The position numbers and the translations under genes were made by a program. This document shows, one piece after another, positions 25,817 to 34,835 of a stretch of DNA of 46,198 bases. The notes beneath the pieces are model-generated. The model made no database searches and was not told the origin of the DNA. It saw nothing but the letters and a program-made list of their open reading frames with translations. The DNA is from Paraktedonobacter sp035294465 (GTDB taxonomy: Bacteria; Chloroflexota; Ktedonobacteria; Ktedonobacterales; Ktedonobacteraceae). The DNA is taken from NCBI GenBank assembly GCA_035294465.1, contig DATGKW010000208.1, positions 1-46,198 on the forward strand, read 5' to 3'. Numbering within the stretch: the first letter of the stretch is position 1; each line of letters starts with the position of its first letter.

Positions 25817-26683
25817 ATGAGCAACAATACCGAAGAACAGATTACGCAAAATGTGCTGGACAGTATGGCTAACGCGGCCAATCCTCGGCTCAAACAGGTC
25901 ATGAGCAGCCTGGTCTCTCACCTGCACGCCTTCATCCGCGAGGTCGATCTGACGCAGGAGGAGTGGATGCTGGGCATTCAATTCCTGACCAGGACCGGCC
26001 AGATGTGCGACGAGAAACGCCAGGAGTTTATTCTGCTTTCCGATGTCACCGGAACATCCATGCTGGTCGATGCCGTTAACCACCGCCTGCCCGCCGGGGC
26101 CACCGAAAGCACGGTTTTTGGCCCGTTCTACCGCGAGGGCGCACCAGAACTCCCTATGGGCGCCAGTATCAGCCAGAATCAGCGCGGAGAGCCGGTTGTG
26201 GTCAGCGGACGCGTGCTTTCTATCGATGGAACACCGATTGCGGGCGCGTTGCTCGATATCTGGGAAACAGACGAGAACGGACTGTACGAGCAACAGGACC
26301 CCGATCAGCCTGATATGAACCTGCGGGGCAAGTTTCGCACCGATGGCGAGGGACGCTACTGCTTTATCGGCATCAAACCAGTTTCCTACTCAATCCCTGA
26401 CGATGGGCCAGTCGGACAACTGCTGCAAACTCTGGGGCGTCATCCGTTTCGCCCGGCCCATATTCACCTGATGATTTCAGCCGAAGGCTTCATGACGATA
26501 ACAACGCATCTGTTCGTCAAAGGAGACCCCTATCTTGATTCGGACGCGGTTTTTGGTACGAAAGATTCCCTGGTGGTAGATTTTGTTCGCCATGATTCGC
26601 AGGAAGAGGCAAGCCGTTACCAGATCGCAGCGCCTTTCTACACAGTAGAGTATGATTTTGTTTTGCAACCTCTGAACCGCTAG
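25817..26683 (+). CDS. Intradiol ring-cleavage dioxygenase (hydroxyquinol/catechol 1,2-dioxygenase type)
   Basis: 288 residues, near the usual length for this class. An N-terminal helical dimerisation domain (about 1-95) is followed by the catalytic beta-sandwich with STVFGPFYREGAPELPMG, DIWETDENGLYEQQDP, a ligand Tyr in GEGRYCFIGIKP and the ligand histidines in HPFRPAHIHLMI. The Fe(III) ligands are thus the expected two Tyr and two His. It opens catechol or hydroxyquinol between the hydroxyls to a muconate or maleylacetate. The length and LPMGASI region favour hydroxyquinol. No maleylacetate reductase or muconate cycloisomerase is adjacent, so a complete pathway is not shown. Confidence 0.92.
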   Translation: MSNNTEEQITQNVLDSMANAANPRLKQVMSSLVSHLHAFIREVDLTQEEWMLGIQFLTRTGQMCDEKRQEFILLSDVTGTSMLVDAVNHRLPAGATESTVFGPFYREGAPELPMGASISQNQRGEPVVVSGRVLSIDGTPIAGALLDIWETDENGLYEQQDPDQPDMNLRGKFRTDGEGRYCFIGIKPVSYSIPDDGPVGQLLQTLGRHPFRPAHIHLMISAEGFMTITTHLFVKGDPYLDSDAVFGTKDSLVVDFVRHDSQEEASRYQIAAPFYTVEYDFVLQPLNR

Positions 26684-26731
26684 CATCGGCGGAGCCCTGC
26701 CGCACCCTGGTTAGACATGCCTGCAATCAGA

Positions 26732-26740
26732 TGCTATGAT
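26732..26740 (+). promoter_or_regulatory. Extended -10 promoter of the carboxylase gene
   Basis: TGC followed by TATGAT, 38 bases before the start codon, in a 95-base gap. Confidence 0.5.
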
Positions 26741-26778
26741 GAGTAGAAATTCCGCATTTCGCATATGGAGTGAGAGCA

Positions 26779-28371
26779 ATGACCACAGGTGAACATACAT
26801 CACAGGATTCGGCAAAGTTGAAAGGCGCAGCAGAGAAGCTGGCCGAACTGCGCAAGCTAAAGGAGCTGGCCAGGCAGGGCGGCGGCGCCAGGCGCATCGA
26901 GAACCAGCATAAAAAAGGCAAGCTCACGGCTCGCGAACGTCTCGATTTGCTGCTCGACCCGGGTAGCTTCAACGAACTGGACATGTTTGTTACGCACCGC
27001 GCCAGCGACTTTGGCCTGGACGAGCAGAGGATTCTTGGCGATGGCGTAGTCACCGGCTATGGCAAAATCGATGGTCGCCTGGTCTACGTTTTCTCGCAAG
27101 ACTTCACGGTCTTCGGCGGCTCAATGAGCGAGGCCAACGCCGAAAAAATTTGTAAAATTATGGACCTGGCTATGCGCAACGGTGCGCCTATCATTGGCCT
27201 GAACGATGGCGGCGGAGCACGCATTCAGGAGGGTGTAGTCAGCCTGGGAGCTTACGCCGATATTTTTCTGCGCAACACCCTGGCCTCTGGCGTGGTGCCA
27301 CAGATCTCGGCCATCATGGGTCCGGCAGCCGGCGGCGCGGTCTATTCCCCAGCCATTACCGACTTTATTTTTATGGTAGAGAAAACCAGCCACATGTTTG
27401 TTACGGGGCCTGATGTCCTCAAAACCGTCACCCACGAGGATGTGAGCTTTGAAGAACTGGGCGGGGCGACGGTCCATAACTCAACCAGCGGCGTCGCCCA
27501 CTTCTCCTGCCCTAGCGAACCTGACTGCATTCGTATGATCCGCCAGTTGATGAGCTACCTGCCCTCTAACAACATGGAGGACCCGCCGCGCACGACGCCC
27601 AAAGATTCGCCCACGCGCGCTGAAGAGGCTCTGGATACCATCGTGCCTGATAACCCTAACAAGCCCTATGATATGAAGCGGGTGATTCAGTATATTGTCG
27701 ATGATGGCGAATTTTTCGAGGTTCAGGAGTACTTCGCGCGCAATATCATTATCGGCTTCGCACGTATGGATGGTCGTCCAGTTGGTATCGTAGCCCAGCA
27801 GCCCGGCGCTCTGGCAGGCGTGCTGGATATCAATTCGTCAGATAAGGCCGCTCGTTTTGTGCGCTTCTGCGACTGCTTCAATATTCCCCTGCTCACTTTC
27901 GTCGATGTGCCCGGCTTCCTGCCAGGCGTGGCGCAGGAGCACAACGGGATTATTCGTCACGGCGCCAAGCTGCTCTATGCCTATTGCGAGGCCACCGTAC
28001 CCAAAATCACGGTGATTACGCGCAAAGCTTACGGCGGAGCTTACGACGTGATGAGCAGTAAACACGTGCGCGGCGACATCAACTACGCCTGGCCCACCGC
28101 CGAAATTGCGGTTATGGGTCCAGAGGGCGCGGTGAATATTCTCTTCCGCACCGAAATTGAGCAGGCCGAGAACCCCGAGGAGCGGCGGAAAGAGCTCATC
28201 GCAGAGTACACCGAGAAATTCAACAATCCCTATATCGCGGCGGCTCGCGGCTACGTCGATGAAGTGATCGAACCACGCCACACGCGCATCAAGATCATCA
28301 ATGCGCTGGAGATGCTCAAAAATAAGCGCGACACCAATCCGCCAAAGAAGCACGGCAATATTCCGCTCTAA
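26779..28371 (+). CDS. Acyl-CoA carboxylase carboxyltransferase (beta) subunit, PccB-like
   Basis: 530 residues from ATG 26779 with GGAG eight bases upstream. A GTG at 26770 is the alternative. It transfers the carboxyl group from carboxybiotin to propionyl-CoA or acetyl-CoA to give methylmalonyl- or malonyl-CoA. N-terminal and C-terminal crotonase-like halves are both present, with KKGKLTARERLDLLLDPGSF, GLNDGGGARIQEGV and SAIMGPAAGGAVYSPAITDF in the first. The second has DVPGFLPGVAQEHNGIIRHG, TRKAYGGAYDVMSSKHV and MGPEGAVNILF. The biotin-carboxylase partner is not in the window. Its product could feed the ketosynthase operon at 36-39 kb, but that is only a thought. Confidence 0.95.
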   Translation: MTTGEHTSQDSAKLKGAAEKLAELRKLKELARQGGGARRIENQHKKGKLTARERLDLLLDPGSFNELDMFVTHRASDFGLDEQRILGDGVVTGYGKIDGRLVYVFSQDFTVFGGSMSEANAEKICKIMDLAMRNGAPIIGLNDGGGARIQEGVVSLGAYADIFLRNTLASGVVPQISAIMGPAAGGAVYSPAITDFIFMVEKTSHMFVTGPDVLKTVTHEDVSFEELGGATVHNSTSGVAHFSCPSEPDCIRMIRQLMSYLPSNNMEDPPRTTPKDSPTRAEEALDTIVPDNPNKPYDMKRVIQYIVDDGEFFEVQEYFARNIIIGFARMDGRPVGIVAQQPGALAGVLDINSSDKAARFVRFCDCFNIPLLTFVDVPGFLPGVAQEHNGIIRHGAKLLYAYCEATVPKITVITRKAYGGAYDVMSSKHVRGDINYAWPTAEIAVMGPEGAVNILFRTEIEQAENPEERRKELIAEYTEKFNNPYIAAARGYVDEVIEPRHTRIKIINALEMLKNKRDTNPPKKHGNIPL

Positions 28372-28377
28372 ACTTTC

Positions 28378-29865
28378 TTAATCCTGTGACAAAAGCAAAT
28401 CATACAGCGCCTGCTGACGTTCACGAGCTGCGCGATAGATAGCGTGCCTGGTTGGATCTGGCTGCACAATGGTAGAAATCTCTGGCGCCAGTTCCGCCAG
28501 ATCGGGCAGAATCTGGAGAGCTTCCAGGGCCAGCAGCGCGGCGCCACGCGCAGAAGCCTCGTTGCCTTCTGAGAGTTCGAGCGGGCGGTTGAGCGTGTCG
28601 GCCAGGATCTGGCAAAGCAGCGGAGAGTTGAGCAGCGCGGCGCCACTGGCAAGCAAGCGCGGCGCTGATGCCTGCACAGCGAGCGCGCGAACAAGCAGGT
28701 CATAAACGCGGCTAAGCTGAAAAACAACCGCTTCCAGAGCGGCACGAGCAATTTCGATAGGCGCGCTGTGGAGCGTCAGACCGGAAATGGTCATCCCGGC
28801 GCGCGTATGCCAGCCGGGGCTGCGTTCGCCCGCGAGCAGTGGCAGAACGGTCAGCCCGTGTGCGGCCGGCTCCAAACGGGCAAGCTGCTCGTCAAGTTCG
28901 CTTAGATCAGGTAATTGCAACGTCCGACGCAGCCAGGCCAGAATATTACCGCCTTCGCTGAGCGCTCCCCCAAGCAGTGCGCGGCGTCGATCTACGTAAT
29001 ACAACCAGAGTCCACGCTCAGGTTCAATCTGTTCAGGCGGCACGACCACGCGCAGAGCGCTGGAGGTTCCCACGGTCACAGCCCATGTTGAGGAAGTAGC
29101 GCAGTTCGAGCCGATGTTAGCGGTAGCTCCATCGCCAATGGCCGGAAACCAGGGAACGCCCTTGAGCGCGGGCCAGCGCCCGGCAAATTCGGGTTTTAGA
29201 CTGCACAAGACATCAGATGTATCGCCAGGCGTAGGAAGCTGAGACAGCGATAGCCCCAGCTCTTTGAGCAGCTCATCGTCCCAGACGCGAGCGCGCGTAT
29301 TGAGCAGGCCGGTACCGGAAGCCATAGAGAGGCTGCATACCGCGCGGCCTAGCAAACGCTCGTGAAGATATTCGCCAAAGGAAACATAGCGGGCCACCCG
29401 CCGCGCGATGTCGGGATAGGTCGCAGTCAGCCACGCTATTTTCGCGGGCCAGTAACTGGTGTGCAGGTGCGCGCCGGTACGCCGATGGATAGCCGCCTCG
29501 TCCAGCCGCGCGCGCAGCTCAACGGCGGCCCGTCGCGGGCGCGTATCTTCCCAGGTCAGCAGGGGCAGCAGCGGACAGCTTGAGGCATCCAGGGGAAGCA
29601 GAGTATGCCAGAATGTGGAAGTTGCGACCGCGACGATCTGTTCAGAGCGCGGGCCAGCTTTCTGTAAAATCTCATCTATCGTGCGCACGACCAAATCGAC
29701 CAGGGCATCGGCATCCACCGATGCTTCGCCATCGTGCGAGGTCGTCAGGGTATAGGTCAGTTGTACGCGGACATCTGGCACAGCAGCGCCTGCTGCATCG
29801 TAGAGCAGGGCGCGCGTTGAAGAGGTGCCGATGTCGAGCGCGAGGACAAAGGACCGGTTTGCCAC
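28378..29865 (-). CDS. FGGY family carbohydrate kinase (gluconokinase-like)
   Basis: 495 residues from a GTG start with GGAGAAG eight bases upstream. The ATP/phosphate motif ALDIGTSSTRALLYD is at the very N-terminus, so the start cannot lie further in. The other FGGY elements are ATSTFWHTLLPLD, WAVTVGTSSALRVVVPP, LGGALSEGGNILAWL and LASGAALLNSPLLCQILAD. The pattern of the TVGTSSA and GGALSEGG loops resembles bacterial FGGY gluconokinases, but xylulokinase or another sugar kinase cannot be excluded. Its first 109 bases overlap the end of the kinase gene upstream in another frame. It converges on the carboxylase gene with only six bases between stops. Confidence 0.9.
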   Translation of the reverse strand: MANRSFVLALDIGTSSTRALLYDAAGAAVPDVRVQLTYTLTTSHDGEASVDADALVDLVVRTIDEILQKAGPRSEQIVAVATSTFWHTLLPLDASSCPLLPLLTWEDTRPRRAAVELRARLDEAAIHRRTGAHLHTSYWPAKIAWLTATYPDIARRVARYVSFGEYLHERLLGRAVCSLSMASGTGLLNTRARVWDDELLKELGLSLSQLPTPGDTSDVLCSLKPEFAGRWPALKGVPWFPAIGDGATANIGSNCATSSTWAVTVGTSSALRVVVPPEQIEPERGLWLYYVDRRRALLGGALSEGGNILAWLRRTLQLPDLSELDEQLARLEPAAHGLTVLPLLAGERSPGWHTRAGMTISGLTLHSAPIEIARAALEAVVFQLSRVYDLLVRALAVQASAPRLLASGAALLNSPLLCQILADTLNRPLELSEGNEASARGAALLALEALQILPDLAELAPEISTIVQPDPTRHAIYRAARERQQALYDLLLSQD

Positions 29866-31073
29866 GGCTGTTTCTTCTCCAACTGGTTTGCGTTCATTAT
29901 ATATGGCCGGGCAATCAGATACACCACCAGAACCGAGAACAATCCTTTCAGGAAGCGGCTGATCCGGTGCAGGCGCCCGGATGCCTGCCCGTGCGCGGAA
30001 ACCGGACTGGCTACCTTTGTTGATGCACGCAATTGCCGCGCTCTATCGAAACCGTGTGCCACCACCGGATCATACATTATCAGCGTCTCTTTAACGCTCT
30101 GGATGCTTGGGCGGTCTGCGGGATCGTGGGCGAGCATCGCTGTAATCAGCTCCGCCAGCGGCTCAGGGAACGAAGGACAGAGCGAGAGGATCGGCGGCAG
30201 ATTGAAAGGCGTGGTCGCGGGATCGTGGCCGGTCAGCAGGAAATAAAGCGTGGCACCGAGGCCATAAATATCGGTGCGAATCGTGCTCTGCGCTCTGCCA
30301 TACTGCTCTGGCGCGGCAAAGCCAGGCGAGCCAAGCGGCGCAGTATCTCTGGTCCGGCCTGGCTGAAAACGCCGCGCGATGCCGAAATCGATCAGGTAGA
30401 GGCGACCGCCTGGCGTGCGCATAATATTGGCCGGCTTCACATCTCGAAAGATAATGGGCGGCTCAAGCTGGTGCAGGTATTGCAAAACGTCGCAAAGTTG
30501 CAGTCCAACATCAATTACTTCTTCAAGCGGCAGACACGGCTCCTCAAGCTGCCGGAGATACTCATCGAGCGGCTCGCCGTCGATGAAATCCATCACCAGG
30601 TACCAGTGCGTAGCGTCGGTGAAATGCTCGTGCAGGCTCGGCAGGTGTGGATGATCCAGACGAGAAAGCAGGCTGAGCTCACGGTTATATGTATCGGTCG
30701 CCTCAATGGCCTGGGACGCGCTGAGTGCATCCAATTCAATCGATTTAATCGCGACCAGACGATTTTTCCTCTGCCTATCACGCGCCTTGTAAACCGCGCC
30801 GAAGCCGCCGGTGCCAACTTTCCCCAGAACCTCGTAGCGACCATGCAGAAGATGTACTTCAGGCCGGGGTTGCCGCGAGAGCCGCATCGTTGTGATGGAA
30901 TTTTCGGTCAGGGTGAACTGAATATAGACATCCGATTCTTGCTCCATTTCTCGTTCGCCCGGCTCGTAGCTCTCAGGCAAGCCATGCAGCGGGCTCTGGC
31001 AAGCACGGCAAATCGCGGTCTCGCGTGAATTGGCCGCGCCACATATATCGCAGTAAAGGTCCGATGCTTCCAT
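29757..31073 (-). CDS. Membrane-anchored Ser/Thr protein kinase with N-terminal zinc ribbon
   Basis: 438 residues from ATG 31073. A weak AAGG precedes it, and a TTG at 31121 is possible. A double-CxxC zinc ribbon (LYCDICGAANSRETAICRAC, about 6-25) is followed by the kinase domain (about 75-335). The glycine loop is GTGGFGAVYKARD and the Lys is in VAIKSIEL. The catalytic loop reads IFRDVKPANIM, with Phe for the usual His of HRD, then LIDFGIARRF and FAAPEQYG. A short membrane segment near the C-terminus (GLFSVLVVYLIARPYI) leaves about 40 residues outside. That tail is encoded in the region shared with the sugar kinase. The zinc-ribbon-kinase arrangement is common in Chloroflexota. The target is unknown. 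Confidence 0.9.
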   Translation of the reverse strand: MEASDLYCDICGAANSRETAICRACQSPLHGLPESYEPGEREMEQESDVYIQFTLTENSITTMRLSRQPRPEVHLLHGRYEVLGKVGTGGFGAVYKARDRQRKNRLVAIKSIELDALSASQAIEATDTYNRELSLLSRLDHPHLPSLHEHFTDATHWYLVMDFIDGEPLDEYLRQLEEPCLPLEEVIDVGLQLCDVLQYLHQLEPPIIFRDVKPANIMRTPGGRLYLIDFGIARRFQPGRTRDTAPLGSPGFAAPEQYGRAQSTIRTDIYGLGATLYFLLTGHDPATTPFNLPPILSLCPSFPEPLAELITAMLAHDPADRPSIQSVKETLIMYDPVVAHGFDRARQLRASTKVASPVSAHGQASGRLHRISRFLKGLFSVLVVYLIARPYIMNANQLEKKQPWQTGPLSSRSTSAPLQRAPCSTMQQALLCQMSAYN

Positions 31074-31318
31074 AGAGGATTCGTTGCCTTTCAGCCAGCG
31101 CTCAACAAGAGACAGACGCAAAACTCTCTCAACAGAGAGTCTATCACCTTTTCTCAGAAAATGCTCGCTTGATCGGATGTTTGCGAACTATGACAGATGG
31201 ATTTGTAACCCACGCTAAACTTCTATCCCGAACAGCACCAGCCTGGCCAGTCCCGGCATGCGGCAAACGACAGAGGACAGGCGAGCAAGAGATCATTGAG
31301 CAAAGCGAAGGGCTGACT

Positions 31319-32185
31319 CTAATTCAACCGTTCAAGAGCGCTCTCCAGCGCCTCCGGGTGGGTTAATACAGGGAAGATTTGCAGGCCGGTTTCCTGGTGC
31401 AGGCGTTCGAGCGCTTGATGATCGCGAGGATTGAGCATGGCGACTGTCAGCATATTCCGCTCGCGTCCAACGGGGTAGCAGCGGAGTTCCTGAGCCAGCC
31501 TGGCGCTGACCAGGTGGAGGACATGCTGAGGAGGCTTGCGCGGCAGAAGTTCTAGATAGGGAATGCCAAGTTTTCTGGCCAGCAGCGAGAGATCTTCGTT
31601 CCTTTGCTCTGACGAAGGCTCCTCCTCAGGCATACCACGCGCAAAGCCACGCTTCCCCGCTCGCTCAGCCCGCCCACTCGACCGCCTACTGATCTTGCTG
31701 GCTGCGCGCAGCAGAGCATCGAGATCTGCGTGAGGATCAGGGAAAGCTCCATGCCCAACGGTGAGCCTCGCTGAGCGCAAGTTTCCCTGCTCGTACAGCG
31801 TGCGTGTGTGGCAGAGCAGAGCATCCCAGAGACGCTCCTCGACGAGCTCTGCACCCTCAAGATTGGCCCCTTGCAGCACAAAATACATGGTATGCTGATG
31901 AAGGAAAACAAGATCCGTCCTACGAACCAGCGAACGGATATGCTGGAGCAGGTACGCAGCGTCTTGAGGCACCAGTGTACTCTGCTGATCTTTCGCCCGG
32001 CCACTCTTCGCCCCATCTTTATAGACCAGGCGGGCAGTAATCACGACCAGAGCAATCTGCGCGCAACCGGCTCCATGTAGTTGTCGGATCGCCGTCGTAA
32101 TCTCTGCCTGCTTCTCAACAGTTGTGAACGTGTAGCCCTGCGGAAAAATAGCCCTGTCTGATGTAGAGGCCGTCTCCTTGCGCAT
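31319..32185 (-). CDS. Degenerate GGDEF plus type II secretion GspE N-terminal (T2SSE_N) domain protein
   Basis: 288 residues from ATG 32185, with AAGGAGG six bases upstream. Residues about 20-165 follow the GGDEF fold order: LLQHIRSLVRRTDLVFLH, then LVEERLWDALL and RLTVGHGAFPDPHADLDALL. The GGDEF loop itself is replaced by HQHTMYF, so cyclase activity is not expected. After a basic linker (about 168-190), residues about 205-285 match the T2SSE_N/MshEN fold: LARKLGIPYLELLPR, then RCYPVGRERNMLTVAMLNP and LHQETGLQIFPVLTHPEAL. The N-terminal part of the MshEN c-di-GMP motif (RLG..LV..G) is not visible. A cytoplasmic signalling or scaffolding role in nucleotide signalling or pilus control is inference. 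Confidence 0.75.
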   Translation of the reverse strand: MRKETASTSDRAIFPQGYTFTTVEKQAEITTAIRQLHGAGCAQIALVVITARLVYKDGAKSGRAKDQQSTLVPQDAAYLLQHIRSLVRRTDLVFLHQHTMYFVLQGANLEGAELVEERLWDALLCHTRTLYEQGNLRSARLTVGHGAFPDPHADLDALLRAASKISRRSSGRAERAGKRGFARGMPEEEPSSEQRNEDLSLLARKLGIPYLELLPRKPPQHVLHLVSARLAQELRCYPVGRERNMLTVAMLNPRDHQALERLHQETGLQIFPVLTHPEALESALERLN

Positions 32186-32411
32186 CTGCGCCTCCTTGCC
32201 TGCCGGCAACTATGCTGGTAGATATCGACCAAAAGTATAAACTCCTTCTGCCGGAAAAAGAACGTGAGAAAGGTTATAATTTCGTTGAGAGTAGAGCCTG
32301 GCGGTTAAGATCCTTGCAACCTTCAGAGGAGCTTTTTGCTTCCCTCCTGCCACACAGTTCTTGCGAGATGCCTGACGCCGTCTCCCCTTGAGTTCAGGAA
32401 AACGCAGGCTT

Positions 32412-33281
32412 TTAACTGCCCTCGCCGGCCGCTGCAAAATACCTGAGCAGGCTGGTTAGCGGCTCAAGAGTAACCTCGAACTGAACAAGCATCTGGTCTG
32501 ACTGCTGCATCAGGTCGAAGAGCAATGCGCTGATCTCTTCGCTATCCTCCGGTCCGACCAGGCGAAAATTCGGCAGAATATCACCGAAGATGGCTCCCGC
32601 GCTGTCCAGGAGCACGGCAAAAGCCGTGTCAAGCTCAGTAAGGCCATAGACCGCCAGTGCGGGCTGAGGAAATTGTTCCTGGAACGAGGGAAGCCTGTGC
32701 TGTTGTTCCTGCCAGACCAGGAGCCGATCCATCAACTCGCCTACAGCTCTCTCCCAGATTTCCGCCTCAACGGTAGCCTGTCCCGTTTGCTCCCTCTCAG
32801 ATGGAACCGCAGGCCGCTGCCTCTGGCCTTTCGGGAAACAATGCACCCGATCAAGCACAAGCGTTTCCTCCTCTTCAAATGTGCGCAGCCAGAGTTCCTC
32901 ATTGTCCAGCGTATCCAGAAGGCACTCAATCACATCGCTCAGCAGATGGCACAGGGGAGCCATGCGATCTAACGTGCGGTTGACTGCTTGCAGATGCAGC
33001 CAGATCTGCTGGTATAGAAATGTTTCTTTGCCTTTCTCTTTACGCGCGGCCCATGTAGCAAGGTCTGGGAGAGCCTGGCGATACAGAAAATCTACGCGGC
33101 TGAACAGGTGGCGCAGGCTAAAGCTGATGGCCTCAAGATCATGGCTCCTGGCCTGTTTGATAAAATACGCCTCTATCTGCCTGAGCATAACGTTCAATTC
33201 AGCGTCGGCATGGCTCCCCGGCTCCGGATATTTGCCGCTCTCCGCCTGCGCGTCGGTTTCCTGATTCAAGGGTCCGGGCAT
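32412..33281 (-). CDS. Helical protein of unknown function
   Basis: 289 residues from ATG 33281, which has GGAGG six bases upstream. The frame stays open to 33359, but that start has no ribosome site. Acidic, Gln/Glu/Leu-rich and almost entirely helical, with no membrane segment. It has two helical regions (about 30-155 and 180-289) joined by a Pro/Gln-rich linker. Aromatic-rich pieces such as LYRQALPDLATWAARKEKG and PQPALAVYGLTELDTAF stand out. I do not recognise a family. It lies 226 bases upstream of the GGDEF/T2SSE_N gene on the same strand and may be co-expressed with it. Confidence 0.75.
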   Translation of the reverse strand: MPGPLNQETDAQAESGKYPEPGSHADAELNVMLRQIEAYFIKQARSHDLEAISFSLRHLFSRVDFLYRQALPDLATWAARKEKGKETFLYQQIWLHLQAVNRTLDRMAPLCHLLSDVIECLLDTLDNEELWLRTFEEEETLVLDRVHCFPKGQRQRPAVPSEREQTGQATVEAEIWERAVGELMDRLLVWQEQQHRLPSFQEQFPQPALAVYGLTELDTAFAVLLDSAGAIFGDILPNFRLVGPEDSEEISALLFDLMQQSDQMLVQFEVTLEPLTSLLRYFAAAGEGS

Positions 33282-33482
33282 CCGCTGCCTCCATTCTTTC
33301 TCGTCCACTTCATCATTCTGCTCGATATTTTCCAAATACCTCTTCCACATCCTTTGCATCTATTTTGAGATATATCTATCCCCTTAGACTCTGCTCAGTT
33401 TGCCCTATCTCTATTGTACCTGTGGAGCATAATAGCCTTCTCTGAAATGGGGCATTTGCCCCTCCATTTCGTGGCTCACCGG

Positions 33483-33491
33483 TGCTATAAC
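33483..33491 (+). promoter_or_regulatory. Candidate extended -10 promoter of the anchored hydrolase gene
   Basis: TGC followed by TATAAC, 57 bases before the chosen start. No clear -35 is present. The rest of the 267-base gap holds nothing I recognise. Confidence 0.4.
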
Positions 33492-33548
33492 ATAGACAGG
33501 CAATCTTCGGTCATCCGTACTTTCGCAGACAATGCAAAGAAGGAAGCT

Positions 33549-34814
33549 ATGCATATGGACGACTCTATTAGCAACGCCAGCACTGGCACACCCCCCGCCG
33601 CGTCAAGCGCCAGGCAAATACTCCCACCGTCACCACCTTCCGGTAACAAGCGCAAGTGGCAAGCAGGCAGATGGCTGGTTCGCTGCGTGCTGGCCCTCTG
33701 CTTTCTCGTCGGCTTCTATCTCTCCGTTTTCCCCTCCGGCCGTGCTCTGACCCGCGCGGTGATGATTGTGCCGGGCTTAATTAGCGCGGAGAGTCCGGGA
33801 TGGGAAAAGCCGGTTGATGAGCCTATCAAGCATATCCAGGAAACAATCTCCTCAGGCGCCGGACCCGTGTACCTGGATATCTATGAGCCAACCGATAGCC
33901 AGCCGCCCGTGCCGGGGGCCAGAGAAGGAATGCTCATGATTCCCGGCGTAGGCGATCAACGCAAGCAACCGCAGGTTGTCAACTTCTCAGAGACGCTGGC
34001 GGCCTCCGGCGTGGTGGTGATGGGCATGACCACACCGGCCCTGATCGCAAATCGCCTGGAAGCAAGCGATGAGGAAGCAGTGGTGCAGGCTTTTCAGAAA
34101 TTGCAGCACTGGTCCGGCGTCAATCCCACACATGTCGGCATGTTCGGCATCAGTGGCGGTGGAGGGTTGATGTGTCTGGCAGCAGCGGATGCGCGCATCC
34201 GCGATCAAGTCAGGTTCGTTGCCCTGCTGGGCAGCTACTTCGACGCGACAACGCTCTTGCAGACAATCGGCCAGCGCGCGCAGACGGAAAATGGCCAGAC
34301 TCAGCCCTGGTCTCCCAATCCCTATCCTCTACAGGTTCTGGCAAATACGGTTGCACCATTGATGCCAGAGCAAGACGCCCGACTGCTGACAAAAGCGTTC
34401 CAGACGAAGAGCAGCGGGTCACTCAGTCAGGAGCAAATCAGGCAACTTGCGCCCAGCAGCGCCGCATTCTATCACCTTCTGGCCGGTGACGAAACCAATC
34501 GAGTGAACGCCAACCTGGCCGCGCTCCCTCCAGAAATGAAGGAACTGCTGGCAAGCGTCTCACCCTCTCGCGTAGTAGACCAGATCCAGGCACCCGTCTA
34601 CTTGCTCCACGACCGCAGCGATCAATTTGTGCCTGTTACCCAGTCGAGTGATTTTGCAGCGACCCTGGCCAACCTTCACCATTCCTATGATTTTGCAGAA
34701 TTCGGCATTTTTCAGCACGCTGTGGTCGTCTCGAACCCCAGCTTGAGCGAGGAACTGGGTGATGGCTTAAAGCTGGTACGTTTCGTGAACGAAACCATGC
34801 AGGTTGGTTCCTGA
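33549..34814 (+). CDS. Membrane-anchored alpha/beta hydrolase
   Basis: 421 residues from ATG 33549, with AAGGA four bases upstream. A second in-frame ATG at 33555 is equally possible. The frame is open to 33414, but the extra residues have no ribosome site. A Pro/Ser-rich cytoplasmic tail (about 1-40) precedes one membrane helix (about 45-65, VLALCFLVGFYLSVFP). The hydrolase domain outside has MLMIPGVGDQR, a nucleophile in VGMFGISGGGGLMCLAA, an acid in PVYLLHDRSDQFVPV and a terminal His in IFQHAVV, so the triad looks complete. Substrate unknown. It is 21 bases before a small membrane-protein gene and probably co-transcribed with it. Confidence 0.85.
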   Translation: MHMDDSISNASTGTPPAASSARQILPPSPPSGNKRKWQAGRWLVRCVLALCFLVGFYLSVFPSGRALTRAVMIVPGLISAESPGWEKPVDEPIKHIQETISSGAGPVYLDIYEPTDSQPPVPGAREGMLMIPGVGDQRKQPQVVNFSETLAASGVVVMGMTTPALIANRLEASDEEAVVQAFQKLQHWSGVNPTHVGMFGISGGGGLMCLAAADARIRDQVRFVALLGSYFDATTLLQTIGQRAQTENGQTQPWSPNPYPLQVLANTVAPLMPEQDARLLTKAFQTKSSGSLSQEQIRQLAPSSAAFYHLLAGDETNRVNANLAALPPEMKELLASVSPSRVVDQIQAPVYLLHDRSDQFVPVTQSSDFAATLANLHHSYDFAEFGIFQHAVVVSNPSLSEELGDGLKLVRFVNETMQVGS

Positions 34815-34835
34815 AAGCAGGAAAGGAGACGCAAT

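Noticed and set aside
30033..31028. A 331-codon plus-strand frame opposite the Ser/Thr kinase
   Set aside because: The kinase motifs on the minus strand are unmistakable and the opposite frame has no protein-like pattern.
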